A stretch of DNA of 64,000 bases. Origin: Phycicoccus sp. HDW14. GTDB lineage: Bacteria; Actinomycetota; Actinomycetes; Actinomycetales; Dermatophilaceae. Under the pieces are notes generated by a model. It made no database searches and was not told the DNA's origin. It saw nothing but the letters and a program-made list of their open reading frames with translations. A program made the position numbers and the translations under genes. Positions 25,442 through 33,958 of the stretch are shown here, one piece after another (within the stretch, counting starts at the first letter, position 1; each line of letters opens with the position of its first letter). The DNA lies in assembly GCF_011383005.1 (NCBI RefSeq), contig NZ_CP049935.1, positions 3,596,001-3,660,000 on the forward strand, written 5' to 3'.

Positions 25442-26132
25442 TCGGCCTGCGCCGCTCGCTCGCCACCCGGCGGGAACGAGCCGCGCGCAGGGCCGCCCCG
25501 GGGCCGCTGCGCGACCACCTGCGGACGCCGGTCCCGGTGCGTGACACCCCGCTTCGTGACCTGCCCCTGCTCGCGGTCGACATCGAGACCACCGGCCTCG
25601 ACCCGTCGCGCGACCGGGTGCTGTCGGTCGGTTGGGTGCCGGTGGACGGTGGCCGCATCGACCTGGGGGGTGCGGGCGGGCTCGTCGTGTCCGACGCCGG
25701 CGACGTCGGGCCCAGTGCCACGGTGCACGGGCTCACCGACGACGCGCTCGCGCTCGGGGCGCCGCTCGAGGAGGTCGTGGGCACCCTGCTGCAGGCCCTC
25801 TCGGGCCGGGTGCTGCTGGCGCACTTCGCGCAGGTCGAGACGGGGTTCCTCGGCGCCGCGTGCCGGCAGTTCTGGGGGCCGGGCTGCCGGTGGAGGTCGT
25901 CGACACCTTCGAGCTCGAGCGCCGGGCCCTCGGGGGCGGCTGGGACGCCGCGTCGCAGCGGGGCGCCCTGCGGCTGTGGACGGCTCGCACGCGCCACGGC
26001 CTGCCGGTCTACCGCGCCCACGAGGCACTCACCGACGCCCTGGCCTGCGCCGAGCTCTACCTCGCGCAGCGGGCCGCGCTCGAGGCGGCCTCCCCGGAGA
26101 CGACGACGACCCTCCGCCACGTGGTGGCGTGA
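25438..26132 (+). CDS. DEDD-family 3'-5' exonuclease (single-base frameshift)
   Basis: GTG 25438 overlaps the DUF294 stop (GTGA). The frame shows exonuclease motif I LLAVDIETTGLDPSRDRVLSVG, and motif-II region LLAHFAQVETGFLGAACRQFWG, then loses register in the G5 run 25874-25878. One added G continues AGLPVEVVDTFELERRALGG and the motif-III region YRAHEALTDALACAELYLAQ. The stop is then 26132 and the total 231 residues. The motif-II Asp is replaced by Glu in a form usual for the DUF294-linked subfamily. It probably trims nucleic acid or a nucleotide adduct made by its partner. Assembly error is the likely cause of the break. Confidence 0.88.
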
Positions 26133-26171
26133 GGGTCGGTCTGCGTGTTGCTGGGCCCCCGGGGCGGGTGC

Positions 26172-26339
26172 TCAGATGTGACGCGGGAGGGAGGCCTGCG
26201 CGAGGAAGTAGAGCTCGTTGGCCTCACGGACGAGGTCGCGGTCGGCGCGACCGTCCCAGCCACGGCCGGCGGAGCGGTTGGTGCGGAGGCTGTTCGCGAG
26301 GGCGCGGGCCTTCTGGACGGAGAGCGATGCGGTGTTCAT
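26172..26339 (-). CDS. Small conserved-looking hypothetical protein (55 residues)
   Basis: ATG 26339 opens MNTASLSVQKARALANSLRT, followed by GRGWDGRADRDLVREANELY and ending LPRHI. It is basic, helical and without a membrane segment. It is divergent from the LysR gene across a short AT-rich region, and convergent with the exonuclease gene. I do not recognise the family. Codon use is normal for the window (strong G/C third position), which supports a real gene. It could be a target of the LysR regulator. Confidence 0.6.
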   Translation of the reverse strand: MNTASLSVQKARALANSLRTNRSAGRGWDGRADRDLVREANELYFLAQASLPRHI

Positions 26340-26420
26340 GACTCATATGATCCATCGTTCAATCCTTCAGCACAACGTCAGTTCGCTTCACCATTCCGCA
26401 GTATGGCTTAAGATTGGTGG
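26340..26420. promoter_or_regulatory. AT-rich divergent promoter region
   Basis: 81 bases between the small protein and the LysR gene are the most AT-rich stretch nearby (ACTCATATGATCCATCG...GTATGGCTTAAGATTGG). Such a drop in GC in this genome marks a promoter or operator. No clear T-N11-A LysR palindrome could be settled by eye. Confidence 0.5.
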
Positions 26421-27329
26421 ATGCTCGACCCGCACCGCATCACCGTCTTCCGGTCCGTCGTCGCCAGTGGCTCCGTGCAGGCCGCGGCCGACAACCTCGG
26501 GCTCACGTCCTCCGCGGTCAGCCAGCACCTCGCGGCCCTCCAGCGCGAGACCGGGCTGACCCTCTTCCAGCGCGCCGGCCGCGGCATCGTGCCGACCGAG
26601 GACGCCCTCGTCCTCGATGCCCAGAGCGACGAGCCCATGAGCCAGTGGGACCGCCTCGAGCAGGTGGTCTCGGACCTGCGCGACGGGCGCACCGGGCGCC
26701 TGTCGATCGGCTACTTCGCCTCGGCCGGCTCGGCGTGGATGCCGGCGCTCGTGCGCCGGCTGTCCTCGGAGTACCCCGACCTCGTCCTCGAGCTGCGGCT
26801 CAACGAGGTCGAGCAGCGCGGCCCGCGACCCGACCTCGACCTGGCCATCGACCCGCCCCACACCGCGCTGCCGGCGGGGCTGCGCCGCGTCGACCTCACC
26901 GAGGACCCCTTCGTCGTCGTCCTCCCGCGCGACCACCCGCTGGCCGGCGCCGACGAGATCGCGCTCGCCGACCTGCGCGGGGAGACCTGGGTCAGCAACG
27001 ACTACCCGAGCGCCGTCGGGCACCGGCTGCTCGTCGCGGCGTGCGCGGCCGTCGGGCTGCGGCCGCGCTTCACGGTGCAGGCGCAGGACCACCACACGGC
27101 CATCGGGTTCGTCGCGGCCGGCGTCGGCATCTCGGTGATGCCCGGCCTCGCGGCCCGGGGGCTCCCGGCGAACGTCGTGCGCGTCGACATCGCGCCCCCG
27201 GCCCCGGTGCGCCACCTGTCGGCCGTCGTGCGCCAGCTCGGCGCCTCGACCGCCCCCACCGAGCGGGCCGTGCAGCTGCTCCAGGACCTCATCGCCCACC
27301 CGAGCACGATGCCGCGCCGCCGCCGCTAG
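26421..27329 (+). CDS. LysR-family transcriptional regulator
   Basis: 302 residues. The N-terminal HTH spans residues 1-60 (ITVFRSVVASGSVQAAADNLGLTSSAVSQHLAALQ) and a periplasmic-binding-like effector domain spans ~90-290 (GRLSIGYFASAGSAWMPALV). LysR proteins bind DNA as tetramers and respond to a small co-inducer. The linker helix holds an unusual acidic insert (DALVLDAQSDEPMSQWDR). Divergent to a 55-residue hypothetical protein, and convergent with the electron-transfer operon on its right. The regulated genes are not obvious. Confidence 0.93.
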   Translation: MLDPHRITVFRSVVASGSVQAAADNLGLTSSAVSQHLAALQRETGLTLFQRAGRGIVPTEDALVLDAQSDEPMSQWDRLEQVVSDLRDGRTGRLSIGYFASAGSAWMPALVRRLSSEYPDLVLELRLNEVEQRGPRPDLDLAIDPPHTALPAGLRRVDLTEDPFVVVLPRDHPLAGADEIALADLRGETWVSNDYPSAVGHRLLVAACAAVGLRPRFTVQAQDHHTAIGFVAAGVGISVMPGLAARGLPANVVRVDIAPPAPVRHLSAVVRQLGASTAPTERAVQLLQDLIAHPSTMPRRRR

Positions 27330-27362
27330 CCCCCGACGGACCCTCGTCGGCACGGTCGACGG

Positions 27363-27563
27363 TCAGGCGCGGTCGGACCAGTACAGGGCGCGCGCCGGGC
27401 AGAAGGTGACCGCCCGCTCGCCCTCCGCCCGCGCCACGGCGGGGTCGTCGACGACCGGGTAGCCCCACTCGTCGAGCCGGATCCGGCCGGGCAGCAGGGT
27501 CGCGCACAGGCCGTGGCCGGTGCACGCGACGCGGTCGACCCTCAGCTCAGGCGCGGCGGACAC
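27363..27563 (-). CDS. Small ferredoxin with three Cys ([3Fe-4S] type)
   Basis: 66 residues from GTG 27563. Cluster ligands are C14, C20 (CTGHGLC) and C55 (FCPARAL). The pattern C-x2-H-x2-C...C-P lacks one Cys, as in actinobacterial [3Fe-4S] ferredoxins that often serve P450 or reductase partners. It overlaps the 3' end of the NuoF-like gene by 17 bases and is the last gene of a five-gene leftward operon. It probably carries electrons to or from the NuoF-like flavoprotein in the cytoplasm. Confidence 0.9.
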   Translation of the reverse strand: MSAAPELRVDRVACTGHGLCATLLPGRIRLDEWGYPVVDDPAVARAEGERAVTFCPARALYWSDRA

Positions 27564-28641
27564 CGGCGCCCACCTCCTGCGTCGGGCACGGACCCGCGGC
27601 GTGCGCGGCGAGGTGCGGCTCGAGGGTCCGCAGGGCCGAGCCGGCGAACCGCGAGACGCCGTCGGGGAAGCGGCAGGCGCCGCGCCCGGGCAGCAGCCCG
27701 GCGACCCGGCGCATCTCGTCCGCGGCTGCCCCGGAAGGGCGTTCGGTCAGGCGGTGCCATGCGGCCGCGAGGGACGGGACGCCGAACATGCACGGTCCGC
27801 ACTGTCCGGCGGTCTCCCCGGCGGCGTGGTCGAGGAAGCGGCCGACCGTGTCGAGGGGGCAGCGTGCGGGGTCGAGGACGTCGACCACCCCGGGCCCGAC
27901 CGACGCCCCGAGGCGCGCGAGGTCGGCGCTGCTCCAGCGGCATTCGCGGGCGTCGGGCACCCCCAGGAGCGCACCGCCGAGACCACCGACGACGACGTGC
28001 TCGGCGTCCGGGTCGGCGCCACAGGCCGTGAGGAGGTCGGCGAACGGCACGCCCGCCTCGGTCTCGAGGACGCCCGGGTGGGCGACGGCGCCCGCCAGCG
28101 TGACGAGGCGCGGGCCCGGCTCGGCCTCGGTGCCGAAGGAGCGGAACCACGTCGGGCCGAAGGCGTCGACCTGGGCGATGCGCCACACGGTCTCGGCGTT
28201 GAGGACGACGGTCGGGCGGACCGTCCGCCCGTCGGCGTCCCGGCCGCCGGTGACGAACGGTCGTCGCTTGGTCATCGGCCGGGCCAGCCCGCCCTGCGCG
28301 AGGGACACGAGGGAGGTCTCCTCCGACGAGACGTACCGGTCCGGTGCCTCGAGGACGTCGACACCGGCCGCCGCGAGGAGGGCGGCCGTCCGTGACCCCC
28401 GGTGGGCCGCGAAGCGCGTGCCCCGGTTCCGGCCGGCGACGAGGGCGGCGCCGTGCAGGAGCTCGTCAAGGTGGTGCTCGACGACGAAGCCGTCCTTGGC
28501 GGCGCCGATCTCGCCGTCACACGCGTTGACGATCAGGGCCGCGCCGTGGTCGCGGGCCGCCCGGAGCTTGACCGCCGTGCTGAAGGCGGCGCCACCGCGA
28601 CCGGTGAGGCCCGCCGCGGCCAGGTCGTCGACGAGGCTCAT
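27547..28641 (-). CDS. NuoF-like (complex I 51 kDa-type) flavin/iron-sulfur protein
   Basis: 364 residues. The N-terminus LTGRGGAAFSTAVKLRAARD and VNACDGEIGAAKDGFVVEHH match the FMN/NADH-binding part of NuoF/RnfC-like proteins. A SLBB-like ubiquitin-fold segment follows (LAGAVAHPGVLETEAGVPFADLL). The Fe-S motif QCGPCMFG is near residue 280, with a further Cys in GACRFPDG near 320. Unlike true NuoF it is short and lies outside a nuo operon. It probably oxidises NAD(P)H and passes electrons to the small ferredoxin or the membrane haem protein. Its ATG overlaps the stop of the ferric-reductase-like gene by four bases. Confidence 0.88.
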   Translation of the reverse strand: MSLVDDLAAAGLTGRGGAAFSTAVKLRAARDHGAALIVNACDGEIGAAKDGFVVEHHLDELLHGAALVAGRNRGTRFAAHRGSRTAALLAAAGVDVLEAPDRYVSSEETSLVSLAQGGLARPMTKRRPFVTGGRDADGRTVRPTVVLNAETVWRIAQVDAFGPTWFRSFGTEAEPGPRLVTLAGAVAHPGVLETEAGVPFADLLTACGADPDAEHVVVGGLGGALLGVPDARECRWSSADLARLGASVGPGVVDVLDPARCPLDTVGRFLDHAAGETAGQCGPCMFGVPSLAAAWHRLTERPSGAAADEMRRVAGLLPGRGACRFPDGVSRFAGSALRTLEPHLAAHAAGPCPTQEVGAGVRRA

Positions 28642-29201
28642 GACCAGCTCCGCTCGAGGGCGACGGCCCGGCGGTCGCGGTCGGGCTGTCGGGCGAGCAG
28701 CCGCCAGAGGACGGCGGCGACACCGACCCCGCCGCACGCGAGGGTGACGGCGCGCAGCAGCGGCTGGTCGGAGGTCCCGAGCGCGATGCCGTGCACGAGG
28801 GCCGTGGGCCACAGGGCGTAGGTGGCCCAGTGCACCGCCCGCCAGGCCCGCTCGGGGATGCGGTGACGTAGCCAGGAGCTCACCGACACGGCGACGAGCA
28901 GGTCGACGGCCAGCGTCCCCAGCCCGACCCACACCGTCTCGTAGCCGCTCGTGAACGGCACGAGGGCCGAGACGGCGTCGATGCTCACGTAGGTCTCGGC
29001 GACGGCGGTGGCGACGTGGGCGGTGACGAAGGCGAGCATCCCGAGGGAGAGCCAGCGGTGCACGGCCATGACGACGGTCGCCGACTCGCCGTGCGGTCGG
29101 CGCCGGCCGGAGGTGACGGCACCGAGGACGACGACGGCCGTCAGCAGGGCGATGCTCGCGACGCCGGTGCCGCGCGAGACGTACCAGAGCAGCGCGTTCA
29201 C
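28638..29201 (-). CDS. Ferric-reductase-like transmembrane haem protein
   Basis: 187 residues with about five or six membrane helices (VNALLWYVSRGTGVASIALL, LGMLAFVTAHVATAVAETYV, AVHWATYALWPTALVHGIAL). His residues in adjacent helices (AVHRWLSLG, FVTAHVA, AVHWATY, ALVHGIA) can ligate b-type haems as in the ferric-reductase/MsrQ fold. It would move electrons across the membrane. GTG 29201 overlaps the ApbE stop (GTGA), and its own stop overlaps the NuoF-like start. The acceptor may be an exported flavoprotein, given the ApbE gene next to it. Confidence 0.88.
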   Translation of the reverse strand: MNALLWYVSRGTGVASIALLTAVVVLGAVTSGRRRPHGESATVVMAVHRWLSLGMLAFVTAHVATAVAETYVSIDAVSALVPFTSGYETVWVGLGTLAVDLLVAVSVSSWLRHRIPERAWRAVHWATYALWPTALVHGIALGTSDQPLLRAVTLACGGVGVAAVLWRLLARQPDRDRRAVALERSWS

Positions 29202-30163
29202 GACGCCACCGCCGCGGTGCCGGGCCAGCCGGGCGTCGTCGTGACCGCCCACCCGGTGTCGAGCCGCGCCGGCAGGCCGTGCCCGGTCAGCCACGCCGGC
29301 GCGTCGGCGCCGAGGACGACCGCGGCCGTCGAGGCGGCGTTGGCCTCGAGGGCGCTCGCGGCGACGACGGTGACCATGGCCCAGGTCGGGGCGGCGGTGC
29401 GCCCGGTGCGGGGGTCGACGATGTGGTGCGCGGTGCCGCCACCCTCGAGCGCCCACGTGCGCAGCCGCGTCGAGCTCGTCGCGACGGCCTGGCCGCTGTG
29501 CAGGCCGATGACCTGCACGACCCGCCCCGCGGCGTCCTCGACCCCGACCTGCCACCGGCCGTCCCGCGTCGTCCCGGAGAGGGCGATGTCGCCGCCGAGG
29601 TCGACGAGGAAGCCACCGGGCAGCCGGTCGGCGAGGTGGCGGGCGACCTCGTCGGCGGCGTGCGCCTTCGCGGTCGAGCCGAGGTCGAGGAGGCACCCCG
29701 CCGGGACGTCGAGACGGTCGGTGACGGGGTCGATGGTGACGCGCTGCCACCCGGGCACCTCGGCCGTGCGCACGCTGCTCGCCCGCCGGGCCCGCACGAC
29801 GTCGAGGTCGTCGTCGTACCCGGTCGCCGCGACCGCGCGGCCGACCGTGGGGTCGACGAGGCCGTCGGTCAGGCGGGCGGCCCGGAGGGCGGCACGCACG
29901 CTGCCGGCGAGGACAGGGGAGGCGAGGGCCGAGGCCGGGCCGGTCGCCGCGGCCGCCGCCAGCCGGCTCACCTCGGAGTCGCGGCGGAAGCGCGAGGCGG
30001 CGAGGTCGAGGGCGGCGAGGTGGTCGCGGGTGAGGGCCTCGGCCTCGGCGAGGGTGCGGGGGTCGGTGACGACGACGCGCACCCGCGTCCCGATCGCCGC
30101 GAAGGTCGTCGCGGTCGCCGGGGCGCCGATGGGGTCCTGCACGGTGGTCGCCACGGCCGGCAC
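29198..30163 (-). CDS. apbE: FAD:protein FMN transferase (ApbE family)
   Basis: 321 residues from GTG 30163. Family blocks: FAAIGTRVRVVV, then FRRDSEVSRLAAAA, VDPTVGRAVAATGYD, LLDLGSTAKAHAADEVARHL, GFLVDLGGDIALSG and HHIVDPRTGRTAAPTW. These form the FAD/Mg site; the enzyme attaches FMN to a Thr or Ser of a partner protein, usually outside the cytoplasm. No clear signal peptide or lipobox is seen, which is unusual and may mean it works on a partner before or during export. Its start is one base after the stop of a Ser-rich exported protein. Confidence 0.93.
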   Translation of the reverse strand: MPAVATTVQDPIGAPATATTFAAIGTRVRVVVTDPRTLAEAEALTRDHLAALDLAASRFRRDSEVSRLAAAAATGPASALASPVLAGSVRAALRAARLTDGLVDPTVGRAVAATGYDDDLDVVRARRASSVRTAEVPGWQRVTIDPVTDRLDVPAGCLLDLGSTAKAHAADEVARHLADRLPGGFLVDLGGDIALSGTTRDGRWQVGVEDAAGRVVQVIGLHSGQAVATSSTRLRTWALEGGGTAHHIVDPRTGRTAAPTWAMVTVVAASALEANAASTAAVVLGADAPAWLTGHGLPARLDTGWAVTTTPGWPGTAAVAS

Positions 30164-30164
30164 C

Positions 30165-30476
30165 TCAGGACCCGCTGGTCGTCGACTGGGTCGACGAGCC
30201 GTTGCCGGACGACACCGAGCCGGACGAGGAGAACCCGGACCCCGACGACGAGCCCGAGCCCGAGGAGGTGGACGAGCTCGACGAGTCGTCGCCCGACGAG
30301 CTCGACGTCGCCGACGAGGAGTCGTCGGAGGTGGTCGCGGCCGCGGCCGTCGTCGTGGTCTGCGCGGTCGCCAGGTGGTACCCGGCGACCCCGGTCGTCA
30401 GGGCCGCAGCGGCCAGCGCACCGGCCGTCCACGTCCTGGCCCGCTGGAGGGCTCGGGGGGTCCTGGGCATCGTCAT
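30165..30476 (-). CDS. Ser/Thr-rich exported or membrane-anchored protein
   Basis: 103 residues from ATG 30476 (a ribosome site CCGAAGG lies just before it). A basic start (MPRTPRALQRARTW) and one hydrophobic helix (AGALAAAALTTGVAGYHLAT) precede a tail of about 65 residues made almost only of Ser, Thr, Gly and Asp. Nothing like an FMN-binding domain is present, although that is the usual partner of ApbE. One segment (DDSSSATS) weakly recalls the flavinylation motif D-x-x-[ST]-G-A-[ST]. First gene of the electron-transfer operon. It may be a flexible exported carrier or a linker. Confidence 0.75.
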   Translation of the reverse strand: MTMPRTPRALQRARTWTAGALAAAALTTGVAGYHLATAQTTTTAAAATTSDDSSSATSSSSGDDSSSSSTSSGSGSSSGSGFSSSGSVSSGNGSSTQSTTSGS

Positions 30477-30482
30477 CACCTT

Positions 30483-30518
30483 CGGAGGGTCGGGGAACCT
30501 GATGACCCCGACCCTCCG
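30483..30518. terminator. 13-bp perfect hairpin after the MMPL gene
   Basis: Arms 30483-30495 (CGGAGGGTCGGGG) and 30506-30518 are exactly complementary with a 10-nt loop. It lies about 75 bases past the MMPL stop (30592) and before the electron-transfer operon, so it probably ends MMPL transcription. The left arm also covers the Shine-Dalgarno region of the Ser-rich gene. Confidence 0.65.
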
Positions 30519-30591
30519 GCCCGCGCCTGTGGCGGTGCTGTGCGACCCCGGTGGCCGCTCTGTGGCTTGTCCTCGGACCCGGACGGCCGGG

Positions 30592-33201
30592 TCAGCGGCT
30601 GCCGGCGCCCTCGGGCTCCGGTGCCCGCTCGGACCCGGCCTCGGCGGCCGCCCGCGCGCGCTCGTCGGCGTCCCGGGCCTCGAGGTGCTCGGCGAGCCGG
30701 AGCCCCTCGACGTCGAGGTCGGGCAGCAGGCGGTCGAGCCAGCGGGGGATCCACCACGCCCGGTCGCCGAGCAGGTGCATGAGCGCCGGCGTGAGGGTCA
30801 TCCGGACGACGAAGGCGTCGATGAGCACGCCCACGGCGAGCCCGAACCCGATCGGCCGCACCATCACGAGGTGGCTGAAGGCGAAGCCGAGGAAGACCGA
30901 GGTCATGATGATCGCCGCCGCGGTGACGACCCGGACGCCGTGGACGAATCCCGAGCGCACCGCCGTCCGGGAGTCCTCACCGTGGGCGCGCGACTCGTGC
31001 ATGCCCGAGACGAGGAACATCTGGTAGTCCATGGCGAGGCCGAAGAGCACCCCGATGAGGATGATCGGCATGAAGCTGAGCAACGGACCCGGTTGCGTGA
31101 CACCGAGCAAGGAGCCGAACCAGCCCCACTGGTGCACCGCCACCGTCGCGCCGAACGCCGCCGCGACCGACAGCAGGAAGCCTCCGGTGGCGACGAGCGG
31201 GACGACGACCGAGCGGAACACCACCGTGAGGATGAGCAGCGAGAGCCCGACGACGACGGCGAGGTAGCTCGGCAGGGCCCCGGCCAGGCGCTCCGAGATC
31301 TCGATGTTCGCGACGGTCTGGCCGGTGAAGCCGATCTCGACCCCGTCGTGCCGCTCGAGGCGGGAGGAGGCCGCGCGGATGCCGTCGATCGTCGCCGGCG
31401 TCTGCTCGGCGGCCGGCCCGGTGCTCGGGACGACCTGGAAGGCGAGCGTGTCCTTGTCGTCGCTGACGCCGAAGGGGACGACGCTCACCACACCGTCGAC
31501 GCCCCGGAGGGCGGTGGCGATGCGGGCCTGGGCGTCGAGGACCTGGGCCTGCGTGCGGGGGCTGTCGGTGCTCGGCAGCTCGGCGACGGCGACGACCGGC
31601 CCGTTCATCCCGGGGCCGAACTGGTCGGCCACCGTGGAGTAGGCGGTGTACGCGCTCGAGCCGGTGGGCTCGCTGCCGCCGTCCGGCAGGCCGAGGCGCA
31701 TGTCGAGGGCCGGGACGGCGAGCACGCCGACGAAGGCGACGACACCCAGCACGGTGAGCCAGGGCCGGCGGGTGACGGCGGCGACGTACCAGGCGCCGTG
31801 CTCCTCGGGCCGGTCGTCGGGGTGGCCGCCACGGCTCGCGGGGTCGCCGGCGGTGGCGAAACCGGCTCTGCGCCAGCCGCGCCGGGAGACGACGCGGGTG
31901 CCCATCAGCCGCATGACGGCCGGGCTGACGGTGACGGCGACGACCACCGACACGAGGACGGTGGCGGCCGCGACGACACCCATCTCGGCGAGGATCGGGA
32001 TGCCCGAGAGGACGAGGGCGGCCAGCGCGATGATGACGGTGGCGCCGGCGAAGGTGACCGCCGAGCCGGCCGTCGCGACGGCCCGGGGGACCGACTCGCG
32101 CAGCGGCATCCCGTGGAGGATGTTCGCGCGGTGCCGGTTGACGATGAACAGCGCGTAGTCGATGCCGACGGCGAGCCCGAGCATGAGGGCCAGGGCCGGT
32201 GTCGTCGTGTTGAGCTCGACGAAGGCCGTGAACGCCACCGCACCACCGAGCCCGACGCCGACGCCGAGCAGTGCGACGAGCAGGGGCAGGCCGGCCGCGA
32301 TGAGGCTGCCGAGCACGAGCACGAGGACGAGGAGCGCGACGCCGAGGCCGAGGATCTCGCCGGGGCCGATGAACACGAGCTCCTGGGTGATCTCGACGCT
32401 GTAGTGGGGCGTCACGCCGGCGGCCTCGAGGACCGGGTCGCCCTTCTCCGGGATCTGCGCCCGGTCCTCCGGCGCGATGGACTGGGCGTTGTCGTCGAAC
32501 TGCACCTGGACGACGGCGTAGCGGCCGTCCGTGCTGACCAGCCGGGTGCCCGCGGAGGCGGCCGCCACGGCCGCGCCGTCGGCGTACTGCGCCGCCCCGG
32601 CCTCGAGCTCCTTCTCGGAGGCGGCGAGCTTCGCCTTCCCCTCGTCGACCTGGGTGCGGCCGGCCGTGACCTGGGCCTCGAGGGCCGGGATGCCCGGGTC
32701 GTCCGGGTTCTGCTGCTTGAGCTGCGCGAGCAGCGCCTCGCCGCCGGCCACCTGGCCCTCCCCGTCGGCGAGCTTCTTCTTCCCGGCGTCGAGCTGTGCG
32801 CGGCCGTCGTCGAGCTTCTGGCGCGCGGCCTCGAGGTCGGCGGCGGAGGAGTCGATCTGCTCCTGGGCGGCGAAGGGGTCGACGACGCGCTTGACGTGGG
32901 GTGCGGTGCCCCAGGCCTTCATGGCCTCGTCGATGGCTTTCTTCTGCGCGTCGGTGAACGAGCCGCTGTCGCTCTCGAGGACGATGCGCCCGAACCCGCC
33001 TGCCGCGGAGGGGACCTCGGTGCCGAGCGTGGCGAGCACCCGCTCGAACTCGGTGCCGGGGATGGAGACCTGGCTGGTCAGGGGCCGGCCGACGGTGCCG
33101 GCGAGGGTGCCGGCGACGGCGAGCACGACGACCCAGAGGGCGACGACGCGCCAGGCGTGGTCGGCGCACCAGCGGCCGAGGCGGTACAGGGCGGTGGACA
33201 T
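30592..33201 (-). CDS. MMPL/RND-family membrane transporter
   Basis: 869 residues with two MMPL halves. Each has one helix, a large outer loop and about five further helices. Key blocks are GLAVGIDYALFIVNRHR and GLAMDYQMFLVSGMHE, the proton-relay Asp/Tyr pairs of the family. The first outer loop (about 110-215) holds a coiled coil with repeats of L-x-D/A-G (KLDDGRAQLDAGKKKLADGE), as in actinobacterial MMPL and YhgE proteins. Probable role: proton-driven export of lipids or drugs. ATG 33201 follows GGAAGG. It lies 25 bases after a TetR gene in the same direction and is likely under its control. Confidence 0.95.
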   Translation of the reverse strand: MSTALYRLGRWCADHAWRVVALWVVVLAVAGTLAGTVGRPLTSQVSIPGTEFERVLATLGTEVPSAAGGFGRIVLESDSGSFTDAQKKAIDEAMKAWGTAPHVKRVVDPFAAQEQIDSSAADLEAARQKLDDGRAQLDAGKKKLADGEGQVAGGEALLAQLKQQNPDDPGIPALEAQVTAGRTQVDEGKAKLAASEKELEAGAAQYADGAAVAAASAGTRLVSTDGRYAVVQVQFDDNAQSIAPEDRAQIPEKGDPVLEAAGVTPHYSVEITQELVFIGPGEILGLGVALLVLVLVLGSLIAAGLPLLVALLGVGVGLGGAVAFTAFVELNTTTPALALMLGLAVGIDYALFIVNRHRANILHGMPLRESVPRAVATAGSAVTFAGATVIIALAALVLSGIPILAEMGVVAAATVLVSVVVAVTVSPAVMRLMGTRVVSRRGWRRAGFATAGDPASRGGHPDDRPEEHGAWYVAAVTRRPWLTVLGVVAFVGVLAVPALDMRLGLPDGGSEPTGSSAYTAYSTVADQFGPGMNGPVVAVAELPSTDSPRTQAQVLDAQARIATALRGVDGVVSVVPFGVSDDKDTLAFQVVPSTGPAAEQTPATIDGIRAASSRLERHDGVEIGFTGQTVANIEISERLAGALPSYLAVVVGLSLLILTVVFRSVVVPLVATGGFLLSVAAAFGATVAVHQWGWFGSLLGVTQPGPLLSFMPIILIGVLFGLAMDYQMFLVSGMHESRAHGEDSRTAVRSGFVHGVRVVTAAAIIMTSVFLGFAFSHLVMVRPIGFGLAVGVLIDAFVVRMTLTPALMHLLGDRAWWIPRWLDRLLPDLDVEGLRLAEHLEARDADERARAAAEAGSERAPEPEGAGSR

Positions 33202-33226
33202 GGGGGACCTTCCGGGAGGGAGCGGG

Positions 33227-33856
33227 TCAGGCGGAGGGGGTGGGGACGAGCAGCCCGGAGCGCAGGTGGCCCAGGGACTCGGCGAGGACGACGTGGAACG
33301 CGGGCGGCTGCTCGCCGGCGAGCACCGACTTCGACCAGACGCGGATGGTGGCCTCCCCGCAGCCGAGGACGGCCGCGGCGAGGGTGGCGACGTGCAGGTC
33401 GCTCGGGCCCGGGCCGACGCGCTCGCGCAGCCAGGCCTCGAACCAGTCGAGCCAGGTGTGGAACTCGGCGAGGATCAGGCCCTTCGCGTGGGCCGAGGTC
33501 TCGCCGGCGGCGACCAGCACCCCGATCCGTTCGACGAGCGAGAGGTCGACCGGGTCGTCGACGACGGCGAGCACGCTGACGAGGACGTCCTCGCCGACCG
33601 GCCGCTCGTCGAGGCGGGCGCTCAGGGCGACGAAGAAGTCCGAGACGCTCGCGGTGATGACGGACTCGACGGACGGGAAGTAGTTGAAGAAGGTGCGGCG
33701 GGAGACCCCGGCCCGGTCGGCGACGGCCTCGGCGGTGACGGCGTCGACGCCCTCGTCGCGGACGATCGCGTAGGCCGCGGCCGAGATGGCGCGACGGGTC
33801 TGCTCACGCTTGCGGTCGCGCAGCGAGGGGATGACACAGGTGGGCGGACGGGTCAC
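33227..33856 (-). CDS. TetR-family regulator of the MMPL transporter
   Basis: 209 residues from GTG 33856. HTH at ~20-65 (RRAISAAAYAIVRDEGVDAV, EAVADRAGVSRRTFFNYF), then an all-helical ligand domain. It starts the two-gene leftward operon with the MMPL gene 25 bases downstream. Two palindromes just upstream of its start are good candidates for its own operator, so autoregulation with ligand-induced expression of the pump is likely. Confidence 0.93.
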   Translation of the reverse strand: MTRPPTCVIPSLRDRKREQTRRAISAAAYAIVRDEGVDAVTAEAVADRAGVSRRTFFNYFPSVESVITASVSDFFVALSARLDERPVGEDVLVSVLAVVDDPVDLSLVERIGVLVAAGETSAHAKGLILAEFHTWLDWFEAWLRERVGPGPSDLHVATLAAAVLGCGEATIRVWSKSVLAGEQPPAFHVVLAESLGHLRSGLLVPTPSA

Positions 33857-33877
33857 GGCACCAGCGTAGGCATCGTC

Positions 33878-33909
33878 TGCACGCCCGTGCAAATCTGCAT
33901 CAGGATGCA
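33878..33909. promoter_or_regulatory. Paired palindromes upstream of tetR-mmpL
   Basis: TGCACG-CC-CGTGCA (33878-33891) and TGCAT-CAGG-ATGCA (33896-33909) are two inverted repeats with centres 18 bp apart, beginning 22 bases upstream of the TetR start. Shared TGCA ends and nearly two-turn spacing fit binding of two TetR dimers. Confidence 0.6.
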
Positions 33910-33958
33910 CGTGACGATGGGTGGGCTCAGGGCAGGGAGCTCGCCTCCCCGAGGTGCC

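Noticed and set aside
30202..33579. Very long open frame (1125 codons) on the + strand opposite the MMPL gene
   Set aside because: It is antisense to a clear MMPL gene, has an odd Asp/Arg/Gly/His composition from high-GC third positions, and shows no domain.
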